DNA of 11,858 nt from CAYRSS01 sp964426945. Lineage in GTDB: Bacteria; Planctomycetota; Phycisphaerae; UBA1845. A model generated the notes under the pieces. The model was not told the origin of the DNA. It worked only from the letters and a program-made list of their open reading frames with translations, and ran no database searches. A program made the translations under genes and the position numbers. The DNA is taken from NCBI GenBank assembly GCA_964426945.1, contig CAYRSS010000087.1, positions 1 through 11,858 on the forward strand, read 5' to 3'. Shown here one piece after another: positions 1-7,600 of this stretch (positions are counted from its first letter, which is position 1; each line of letters starts with the position of its first letter).

Positions 1-2
1 AG

Positions 3-19
3 CGGCGCGAGTCGCGCCG
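3..19. repeat. short perfect inverted repeat upstream of the hydrolase gene
   Basis: CGGCGCGA (3-10) and TCGCGCCG (12-19) are perfect inverted copies separated by one base. As RNA this would give a tight hairpin of about six pairs. It ends 20 bases before the ribosome binding site of the hydrolase gene. It could be the end of an upstream terminator, an operator, or chance in very GC-rich DNA; the upstream gene lies outside the window, so this cannot be decided here. Confidence 0.45.
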
Positions 20-51
20 GGTGTATCGGGCGGAACGCGGGAGGTCTGGTC

Positions 52-1194
52 ATGCGTCTGAGGTCGAACGTCTGTGCGTGGGGGATCGTCGTCGCAGTGG
101 CGATCGGCTGGGTGGGGCTCGTCGCAGGGCAGGCCGCGGCGCAGGATTCGCCGCCCGCTCAGCCGGACCCGGCCCCTGCGCCGGGAACCACGCCACCGGC
201 GCAGCCGCCGGCCGATCCCGCATCGGGCGCGCCGGCGGCCGCGCAGCCATCTCCCGAGGCGCTCGCTCTCGACCGCGAGATGAGCCGGGCCTACCGCGCC
301 GGCGAGTACGAGAAGGCTATCACCGCCGGCGAGGCGCTCCTGAAGCTTCGGCCGGACGATCCGGCGGTCTGCTACAACCTCGGCTGTATGCACAGCCTGC
401 TGGGGCGCAAGGAGGAAGCCCTGCGCTGGCTGCGAAAGGCGACCGAGCACGGCTTCGGCAATCTCGAGGCAATCACCTGGGACAAGGACCTCGCCACGCT
501 CAAGGGCGATCCCGCCTTCGTTGAAGTGCTCGGCCTGGCCGAGAAGAACGCCGCCAAGGGGCTTCAGGCCATCCGCGACCGAATCGCCAAGACCAACCCG
601 CTGATGGTCGTGCCGCCCACGCTGGTGACCAGCAACCGCGTGCCGTTGATGGTGGCGCTGCACGGCTACGGCCAGCGCGAGGAAAACGTGGTCGATGCGG
701 TCCGGGAGGCAGCCGCCGCCAGCGGCGTGATCGTGGTCGCCCCGCGAGCTCCGCAGCCGCTGCGAGCCGGTTTCGCGTGGACGGGCAATATCGAAACCCA
801 CATGATCGTCGAGGACGCCATCGAGCGCGCCGCGGCGGTGTACAACATCGACCGCGACCGGATCATCCTCTTCGGCTTCTCGCAGGGCGGCCACAACGCC
901 CTGACGATGGCCATGCGCTACCCCGGCCAGTTTCACGGCCTGATCGCCGTGGGGGCCCGCTACGCCCCCGAGGTGCTCGGCAGCATCGACCGCAAGCCGC
1001 CTCGGATGCCGCGGTACTACCTCATGGTGGGCGCCAACGACCCGGTGCTCGAGGAAACCCGCAAGGCCGCGGCCGACCTGAAGGCGATGCATGCCCCCGT
1101 CCACCTGGAGGTCTACCCCGACATCGGCCACGCCTACCCCACCCGCCGCGACGAGGAACTGATCAAGGCGATCGACTTCGCCCTCGGCCGCTAG
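52..1194 (+). CDS. exported TPR and alpha/beta-hydrolase (esterase-like) protein
   Basis: A 380-residue protein whose ATG is preceded by GGGAGG (39-44) at a 7-base spacing. Residues 1-30 look like a Sec signal peptide ending in a small-residue site (AAAQ-D). A proline/alanine-rich low-complexity linker covers about 31-70. One or two TPR-like helical pairs lie at about 74-137, including CYNLGCMHSLLGRKEEALRW. The rest is an alpha/beta-hydrolase of the carboxylesterase/phospholipase/dienelactone-hydrolase type: oxyanion motif HGYG (204-207), nucleophile elbow GFSQGG with Ser277, probable acid Asp330 in GANDP, and catalytic His360 in GHAYP. The complete triad suggests an active serine hydrolase outside the cytoplasm; the substrate cannot be named. 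The TPR segment may bind a partner or position substrate. An inverted repeat begins three bases after the stop. Family is confident, substrate is not. Confidence 0.88.
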   Translation: MRLRSNVCAWGIVVAVAIGWVGLVAGQAAAQDSPPAQPDPAPAPGTTPPAQPPADPASGAPAAAQPSPEALALDREMSRAYRAGEYEKAITAGEALLKLRPDDPAVCYNLGCMHSLLGRKEEALRWLRKATEHGFGNLEAITWDKDLATLKGDPAFVEVLGLAEKNAAKGLQAIRDRIAKTNPLMVVPPTLVTSNRVPLMVALHGYGQREENVVDAVREAAAASGVIVVAPRAPQPLRAGFAWTGNIETHMIVEDAIERAAAVYNIDRDRIILFGFSQGGHNALTMAMRYPGQFHGLIAVGARYAPEVLGSIDRKPPRMPRYYLMVGANDPVLEETRKAAADLKAMHAPVHLEVYPDIGHAYPTRRDEELIKAIDFALGR

Positions 1195-1196
1195 GA

Positions 1197-1290
1197 GTCT
1201 GTTGAAAAAGGGGGCAGGCACCGCGTGAGTCGCCCCTCACGGACGAGGGCAGCGGGTTGACGCCGAAGCCAGACCCCTTTTTCAACGGAC
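1197..1290. repeat. MITE/REP-like inverted repeat; possible bidirectional terminator
   Basis: The 23-base arms 1197-1219 and 1268-1290 are near-perfect inverted copies: 20 exact pairs, one possible G-U pair and two mismatches. The core is GTTGAAAAAGGGG (1201-1213) against CCCCTTTTTCAAC (1274-1286). Between the arms a smaller hairpin pairs CGTGAG (1224-1229) with CTCACG (1236-1241). It starts three bases after the hydrolase stop codon. The GC stem followed by T5 on one strand, and the mirror on the other, could terminate transcription both ways. The size, arm structure and position resemble a non-autonomous mobile or REP-type repeat; I infer this from form because copy number cannot be seen in one window. 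Confidence 0.72.
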
Positions 1291-1381
1291 GGCTCGGTGC
1301 GCGCCGTCTGAGGCCCCCGATCCGTGGGGCATCCGGCCGCCGGCCCGTCGGAATTCACAGGCGCCGGGCGAGGGGCCGTCG

Positions 1382-1409
1382 TTGACGGTCCGGGGGGCGG
1401 TCCTATACT
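1382..1409 (+). promoter_or_regulatory. sigma-70-type promoter for the HEAT-repeat gene
   Basis: TTGACG (1382-1387) and TATACT (1404-1409) are separated by 16 bases, each matching the housekeeping consensus at five of six positions. Transcription would begin near 1416 and give a leader of about 157 bases before the HEAT-repeat gene. It lies after the 1197-1290 inverted repeat, so the downstream genes are probably a unit separate from the hydrolase gene. Confidence 0.62.
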
Positions 1410-1415
1410 GGCGGG

Positions 1416-1572
1416 GCTGAATGGCCCGGCGACGACGGTTTCGCCGGGCGCGAACCGACCCGCCGCCCGCCCGTGTCGGGGGGCGGCCGCCTGCCGGCGC
1501 TGATGGCCTCGCGATTGTCCTGCCCCCCGGCGGGCCGACCTTGCGTTTTCCTTGGGTTGTCTGGAGGACTCG
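1416..1572 (+). other. structured 5' leader of the HEAT-repeat gene
   Basis: This non-coding stretch is very GC-rich and contains at least two strong inverted repeats. GCCCGGCGA (1424-1432) pairs perfectly with TCGCCGGGC (1441-1449) around an 8-base loop. CCGCCC (1463-1468) pairs with GGGCGG (1481-1486), with further internal C-G pairs. No known riboswitch or T-box signature was recognised. The hairpins may affect transcript stability or translation, or simply reflect base composition. The remaining 1291-1381 part of the intergenic region shows no feature beyond a weak GCCCC/GGGGC hairpin near 1313-1330. Confidence 0.4.
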
Positions 1573-3843
1573 ATGCGTACCACGACTCGCTTCCGCGTCG
1601 GTATGGGATGGTTTTGCGCGCTGTGCGCGGGCCTCGCGGCGGGCTGGCTGCCCGGCCGGGCCATCGCCCAGGACGCCGAGGCTGATGCTGCGGCGCCCGT
1701 CGCCGCCGACGCCACCGTCGAGTCGCTCTACACCGACTTTCTGCACTACGCCCGCATGGGCCAGTTCACCCGGGCGGACGCCTTCGCCAAGGCACTGCTC
1801 GAGCATCCGGACGCGACCCCGTCGCGGCTGATGACCGCCGCGTCGAAAGACCGCGACAGCCTCCGCACGCTGCTGACCATCATCGAGAACTCGTCCATCG
1901 GCGAGCGGGCGCTGCGCATTCACGCCCTCATTCAGCAGGGCGCGTCGGAGATGCGGCAGAACCCCGACCGCATCGCCGCGGCGATTACGCAGCTCGGCGG
2001 CGACCCGCAGCAGGAGTTCTACGCCATCCGCCACCTGGCCGACGCCGGCGAGTACGCCATTCCGCAGATCCTCGCCACGCTGCTCGACGCTGAGCGGCGC
2101 GACCTGCACACGCGCCTGGCCAACGCGCTGCCCAAGATCGGCAAGAGCGCACTGAACCCGCTCGTCATGGCGCTGAACCTCGACAACCGCCACGAGGCGA
2201 CGCGGCTGATCGTCATCAAGGCCCTCGGCGAGATCGGCTATCCGCAGGCGACGCCCTACCTTCGCAAGCTGATGGAAGATCCGGCCACGCTCGACTCGAG
2301 CCGGCAGGCCGCCGAAGCCGCTCTCGCCCGGATCGAGCAGATCAGCGGCCGCTCGATGGCCGGTCGCGCCGACGACCACCTGCACCTGCTCGGCGAGAAG
2401 TACTACAACGAGGACGAGTCGGTGAAGGCCGATCCGCGGCTGCCGACGGCGAATGTCTGGTACTGGGATGCCGATGCGCAAAACGTCCGCCCGACCGTCG
2501 TCGCGACGCCGCTGTTCGGCCCGATCATGGCGATGCGGCTGACCGAGGAATCGCTGAAGCTGACCAACGATCGGGCGGACTCGATCAGCCTGTGGCTGGC
2601 GGGCAACATCCGTCGCGAAGGCCGGCTGGGTCTCGACGTTGAGAGCGGTGATCCCTCGCAGGTGGCGGCCGAGCCCGACCCCACCCGTTCCGAGAATTTC
2701 CCCCGCGCTCTCTACTTCACGCAGGCCGCCGGCCCGCGCTACGCCCACCTCGTGCTCGATCGCGCGGTGCGGGACGGCGACGCGACGGTCGCGCTGGGGG
2801 CGATCGAAGCCCTGCGCCTGACCGCCGGCGAGGTATCGCTGATCGGCACCGAGGACTACAAGCAGCCGCTCGTGCAGGCGCTGCAGTTCCCCAACCTCGT
2901 CGTCCGCGTGCGGGCGGCGCTGGCCCTGGGGGCGGCCCTGCCCAAGTCGCAGTTCGCCGGTTCGCAGAACGTGGTGCCCGTGCTCGCCGGGGCGCTGGGC
3001 CAGACGGGCCGGGCACAGTTCGTGGTCATTGACGGCGACGAAGCCAACCGCAACCGCGTGATGGGCGAGCTGCGCAGCGGCGACAGCGAGGCCATCGGCG
3101 AGCCGGGCTTCTTCAAGGGGCTCAACCGCGCCCGTGTCGAGCTGTCCAATCTTTCGGCCATCTATGTCGCCTCGGACATTGCCGATCCGGACATCACCGC
3201 GGCCATGCAGGCGCTGCGCAACGAGTTTGCCTTTGCCCGCACGCCGGTGATCATTCTCAACCGCGGTGGCCGCAGCGCCGCCGTGGACGCCATTCTCGCC
3301 CGCGACGAAAACGCCGCGGACGTCGAGGCGCTGGTCGACGGCGCGGCACTCCGCGAGCAGTACGATCGCCTCGCCGCCTCCGGCAACCAGGCGCGGCCTG
3401 ACGAGACGCTGGCCCTTTCCATGGCCCTGCAGGCGGCGGAGACGCTGCGGCGCATCGCCGTGGATGGCCGGACGGTCTATGACTTCGCCATCGCTGAGCC
3501 GGCGCTGATCGCGTCGCTCTCGTCAACCAGTGAAGAGCTCCAGATCAAGGCCGCCTCGGTGCTCGCGCTGGCGCCGACGCGTACGGCGCAGCGGGCGATC
3601 GCCCACCTGGCCCTCTCCCCCAACGAGACCAAGACGCTGCGCATCGCCGCCTTCGCCTCGCTGGCCGAGTCCGCCAAGAATCACGAAAACCTGCTCGAGG
3701 ACGCCCAGGTGGCCGAGCTGGTGAAGATCGCGCGGGACGACGAGGATCTCGTCATCCGCACCAGCGCCAGCGAGGCGCTGGGCGCGATCAATCTCGCGAG
3801 CAACCGGGCAAGCGAGATCATTCGCAAGCACCACCGCGGCTGA
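1573..3843 (+). CDS. exported HEAT-repeat protein with an embedded receiver-like segment
   Basis: The start at 1573 is chosen because GGAGG (1563-1567) lies 5 bases upstream; an in-frame ATG at 1552 lacks this and would add seven residues before the signal peptide. The 756-residue product has a signal peptide (about 1-33, ending AIAQ-D). HEAT-type helical repeats are visible at about 149-260 (for example LIVIKALGEIGYPQATPYL), 410-475 and 645-750 (for example LRIAAFASLAESA). Between the second and third blocks, about 482-590, the pattern changes to a Rossmann/CheY-like alternation: FVVIDGD (483-489), IYVASDI, an amphipathic helix, then TPVIILN (557-563). Such proteins are usually scaffolds for protein contacts; no catalytic site was recognised. 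The sirtuin gene follows after 40 bases. Repeat boundaries are approximate and the function is unknown. Confidence 0.85.
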   Translation: MRTTTRFRVGMGWFCALCAGLAAGWLPGRAIAQDAEADAAAPVAADATVESLYTDFLHYARMGQFTRADAFAKALLEHPDATPSRLMTAASKDRDSLRTLLTIIENSSIGERALRIHALIQQGASEMRQNPDRIAAAITQLGGDPQQEFYAIRHLADAGEYAIPQILATLLDAERRDLHTRLANALPKIGKSALNPLVMALNLDNRHEATRLIVIKALGEIGYPQATPYLRKLMEDPATLDSSRQAAEAALARIEQISGRSMAGRADDHLHLLGEKYYNEDESVKADPRLPTANVWYWDADAQNVRPTVVATPLFGPIMAMRLTEESLKLTNDRADSISLWLAGNIRREGRLGLDVESGDPSQVAAEPDPTRSENFPRALYFTQAAGPRYAHLVLDRAVRDGDATVALGAIEALRLTAGEVSLIGTEDYKQPLVQALQFPNLVVRVRAALALGAALPKSQFAGSQNVVPVLAGALGQTGRAQFVVIDGDEANRNRVMGELRSGDSEAIGEPGFFKGLNRARVELSNLSAIYVASDIADPDITAAMQALRNEFAFARTPVIILNRGGRSAAVDAILARDENAADVEALVDGAALREQYDRLAASGNQARPDETLALSMALQAAETLRRIAVDGRTVYDFAIAEPALIASLSSTSEELQIKAASVLALAPTRTAQRAIAHLALSPNETKTLRIAAFASLAESAKNHENLLEDAQVAELVKIARDDEDLVIRTSASEALGAINLASNRASEIIRKHHRG

Positions 3844-3883
3844 GCCTCGGTCGCCGGCGACCGCGCCGGCCGCCTGAGAGTCC

Positions 3884-4657
3884 ATGCCTCGCGCTGACTC
3901 CATCGAAACGCTGGCCGGCTGGCTGCGGGCTGCCACGTCCGCCGTGGCCTTCACCGGCGCCGGCGTGAGCACCGAAAGCGGCATCCCGGACTTTCGCAGC
4001 CCCGGCGGCGTGTGGTCGCGCTTTCGACCCGTTTACTACCAGGACTTCGTCACTTCGCGCGAGGCCCGCGTGCGCTACTGGCGGATGCGCTGCGCCCTCT
4101 ACCGTGAGTTCGCCGGCGCCCGACCCAACGACGGCCACCGCGCGCTGGCCGAACTGGAACGCCGCGGTGCACTTCAGGCGGTCGTCACCCAGAACATCGA
4201 CGGGTTGCATCAGGACGCAGGAAGCCGCCGCGTGGTCGAGCTGCACGGCACCGCCCGCGCGATCGCCTGCATCGCCTGCGGCCGTGACTTCCCGGTTTCG
4301 GAGGTGATGGCAGTCGTGGAGGCCGACGAGCAGGCCGCACCGGACTGCGACGCCTGCGGCGCGCCGGTCAAGGCCCGGACCGTCGCCTTCGGGCAGCCCA
4401 TGCCGGAAGCGGAGATGCAGGAGGCCACCAATCTCGCGATGCGGGCGGATCTCTTCCTCGCGATTGGTTCGTCGCTCACGGTCGAGCCCGCGGCCTCGTT
4501 GCCCCGGATCGCCGCGGAATGCGGCGCACGGCTGGTGATTATCAATCAGACGCAGACAGCGCTCGATGACGTGGCCCGGCTCCTGATCCGTGAGCCCATC
4601 GGCGCCGTGCTGAGCGAGGTCGTGCGCCGTCTCGACGCGGCATCTGCGGGAAAGTGA
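3884..4657 (+). CDS. sirtuin (Sir2-family NAD-dependent protein deacylase)
   Basis: A complete 257-residue sirtuin, normal length for bacterial family members. It would remove acyl groups from lysines using NAD, giving nicotinamide and O-acyl-ADP-ribose. Visible motifs are GAGVSTESGIPDFR (25-38, NAD binding), TQNID (102-106), catalytic His121 in LHG, the zinc site Cys129/Cys132/Cys155/Cys158, FGQPMP (169-174), GSSLTVEP (195-202) and VIIN (218-221). No signal peptide or membrane segment is seen, so it is cytosolic. At the place of the E. coli CobB Tyr92/Arg95 desuccinylase pair I align Trp66/Arg69 (RYWRMR), so CobB-like succinyl preference is not clearly supported. The ATG has only a weak TGAGAG site. 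The 40-base gap after the HEAT-repeat gene suggests co-transcription. The acyl preference and target proteins are unknown. Confidence 0.95.
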   Translation: MPRADSIETLAGWLRAATSAVAFTGAGVSTESGIPDFRSPGGVWSRFRPVYYQDFVTSREARVRYWRMRCALYREFAGARPNDGHRALAELERRGALQAVVTQNIDGLHQDAGSRRVVELHGTARAIACIACGRDFPVSEVMAVVEADEQAAPDCDACGAPVKARTVAFGQPMPEAEMQEATNLAMRADLFLAIGSSLTVEPAASLPRIAAECGARLVIINQTQTALDDVARLLIREPIGAVLSEVVRRLDAASAGK

Positions 4658-4669
4658 CCGGTCGGGTCA
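4655..4669. other. convergent gene ends with a mini-palindrome over both stop codons
   Basis: The sirtuin stop (TGA, 4655-4657) and the opposing kinase stop (4667-4669) are 9 bases apart. TGACC (4655-4659) and GGTCA (4665-4669) form an inverted repeat containing both stops. No intrinsic terminator with a T-run is visible between the genes, so transcripts probably overlap at their 3' ends. Confidence 0.7.
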
Positions 4670-7600
4670 GTAACGTCCGGCGAGCAGCCGGGCGATGGTT
4701 TCGCGCAACTCTGTATCGCGGAACGGCTTGCGGATGAGGACGGCCTTCGCCGGCAGCTCGTGCTCCACGCGCGGATCGGATGTGCCCGTCACGACCACCG
4801 CAGGCACCTCGACGCCGGTCGTGCGAAGGATCCGCAGGCAGTCGAGCCCGCTGCGTCGCGGCAGGTCGATGTCGACCACCATGAGGCGGATGCGGGCCTG
4901 TTCGCGGCGGAAGACTTCGATCATCTCCATCCCGTCCACTGCTTCGACGACTTCATAGCCCGAATCAATCAGTGTGGACGACAGCAGCTTGCGAACCTGC
5001 TCGTTGTCCTCGACCAGCAGCACGGTTTCGCCCCGGCCGGACGCGGCGGACTCGGAGCGGGTCTGCGCCGCGGGCTCTGGCGCCTCCTCGATCCGGGGCA
5101 GGTCGATCGTGAAAGTTGTGCCCTTGCCGAGTTCGGACGAAACATCGATGCGTCCGCCGTGAGTCCTGACCATGCTGTCAAGCAGCGCGAGGCCGAGGCC
5201 GGTGCCCTGCCCGCGCGGCTTGGTGGTGAAGAACGGCTCGAAGATGCGCGGGACGATCGCCGGATCGATGCCCGCGCCAGTGTCGGTGACGGTGATACGG
5301 ACGAACTGGTTGTCGCGCGGGGCGACAGCCAGGGTCAGCGTGCCGCCGCGGGGCATGGCGTCGCGGGCGTTGATGCCGAGGTTGAGCAGGATCTGCTGAA
5401 GCTGCGTCGCATCCGCCTTCACGTAAAGCGGATCTTCCGCGATGCGCGGCACGATCTCGATCGTCGCCGGCAGGGCCCTGCGCAGCAGCGCCAGCGACGT
5501 GGTCATCGCTTCACGCAGGTCGATGCGGCGCATCTCGGTCGGCACTTTGCGGCTGAAGGTCAACAGTGACCGGGTCAGGCCGGTGGCCTGCTCCACGGCG
5601 CGCTCGATCATCTCGAGCGTTTCGCGGGTTTCCGGCTGGGCGGCGAGACGGCGCTTGAGAATCTCGGTGCTGCCGAGAATGACCGTGATCATGTTGTTGA
5701 AGTCGTGCGCCACGCCGCTGGCCAGTGTGCCCACGGCTTCCATCTTCTGCGACTGGCGGAGCTGTTCCTCAAGACGGACACGCTCGCGCTCAGCGAGCTT
5801 GCGCTCGGTGATATCCACGGCGACGCCGAGCACGGCCTTCTCCGCCGAGCCGTGCTCGGTAAACGGAATCTTGGTGGTCTGGAGGATCCGCGTCTGCCCC
5901 GATGCGTCGACCATCGTCTCTTCAGGGATGAACTTGACCGTGCCGTGTTCGATGACGTCCAGATCGTCGCGCCGGAAGTGTTCAAGTTCTTCCGGTGATT
6001 TGTTCACGTTCGACTCGCGCGTGCCGGTGAGTTGCTCGACGGTCATCCCGTACGCGTCGGCCACGGCCTTGTTGACGATCAGGAATCGTCCGTCGCGATC
6101 CTTCGCGAAGATGAAATGAGGGACGAGGTCGATAATCTGGCGCAGCTTGCGCTCGCTGGCGATCAGCGCCGCTTCGGCACGATGCCGCTCCGTCACGTCG
6201 ATGATGAAGCCTTCCAGCGCAATCAGCTTACCCTGCTGATCGGTGATCCCCTGACCTTGCTCCCAAACCCACTTGGTTTCGCCCTTGGCCGTGGTAATCC
6301 GATAGCTCAGCGTGTAGGGCCGGTCCTCTGTCACGGCCCGCTGCACGTCGTCCCAGACGACCTGGCGGTCTTCGGAGTGCATCAGTTCGCCAAAGGACAC
6401 CTTGCGCCCGCAGACGATATCTTCGGGCTCATAGCCGGTCAGCGCCAGGCAGCCCTCGGAGACGAACTGCATCGTCCAGTCCCGGTCGTTCAGGCAGCGA
6501 TACGCCATACCCGGCAGGTTGCTCATCAGCGTTGCGGTGGCGCGCTGACTTTCGCGCAGGGTCTGCACAACGCGCTTGTGTTCGAGGACGCTGCCGATCA
6601 TTTCGCCGACGATTTTCAGCAGCGAGATGATGTCGTCAGACCAGCGCTTTTCGCAGCGCACCGACTCAAACCCCACGAAGCCGACGGCGGTCCGCTGGCG
6701 CAGGATGGGCACGCACAACACCGCCTGGATCGACTGCGCCTCCCACTCGCGCAGCTCCGCGGCGGCTTCGCGGGGCAGATCGGCCCGGCTCGGCACATGC
6801 ACCACCGTGCCTGATTGAATGATGCGGTTGAACCAGGTGAAGGCATCCACCTTCTGGTTCTGGATGCGATGGCGCATCGAAGCGATGCCCTCCGCGCACC
6901 ATTCGTGCGAGTTGGACATGCGCTCGCCGTCTTCGGAGTACAGATAGACGTAGCTGCGGTCGACGCCGACGAAGCGTCCGAGCTCCGCCAGTGCATGCTC
7001 GATGCCGCTGTCGATTTCCTCAATGGGAACGTCGATGAACGAACTCGACAGCGAAGCGATCAGTGCCTCGAACCGGGCGCGGTAGCGCAGCGCGTCGTCT
7101 GCACGCTGCTGCTCGGTCACATCGCGGCCCACGCCCCAGCTCGACCAGCCCGCGACCGGCGCCCGCGCCGACACGTTCGACCATGCGATCGTGCGGGTGG
7201 ATCCGTCTTTGCAGGTGATGTCCCAGGGCCAGTCGCGAAAATCGTTGCCGCGACGGCGCCACTCCTCGCCCATGCGCCGGCGATACTCCGCTTCGGGATA
7301 GAGCATCTCGAGAGCATCTGGCCGGCCGACGATCTCTTCGGCGGTGTAACCCGTTACCCGCTCGCACTCGGAGTTCCAGAACACGAACAGCCCTTCGTCG
7401 TCGAGGGCGCAGAGCATCACCGGCATCTGCTCGATCACGCTGCGAAGGCGCTCTTCGCTTTCACGAACCGCTTCCTCCGCGCGGTGGCGCTCGGCGAGCT
7501 GGTCCAGAAGCCGCAAGTCCGTCTCGATCGTCTCGCGACACTCATCCAGCAGCGCCTCCACCGGCGGCTCAAACACCATCGCCTCGCGCCCCATCAGGCA

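Noticed and set aside
1552..1572. Earlier ATG start for the HEAT-repeat gene
   Set aside because: It would place seven extra residues, two of them acidic, ahead of the signal peptide and lacks the GGAGG site that serves the ATG at 1573.
1416..1572. A known riboswitch or T-box in the leader
   Set aside because: The stems are strong but no conserved riboswitch core or T-box bulge could be recognised by eye.
1421..1831. Possible upstream open frame in the HEAT-gene leader
   Set aside because: Its ATG would lie about five bases from the predicted transcript start with no ribosome binding site, and it overlaps the real gene out of frame. The peptide is arginine/proline-rich as expected of non-coding GC-rich DNA.
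1282..2748. Long minus-strand open frame (488 codons) opposite the HEAT-repeat gene
   Set aside because: It is arginine-rich, low in recognisable structure, has no ribosome binding site that stands out, and lies opposite a gene with a good start, signal peptide and repeats. Long antisense open frames are expected in DNA this GC-rich.
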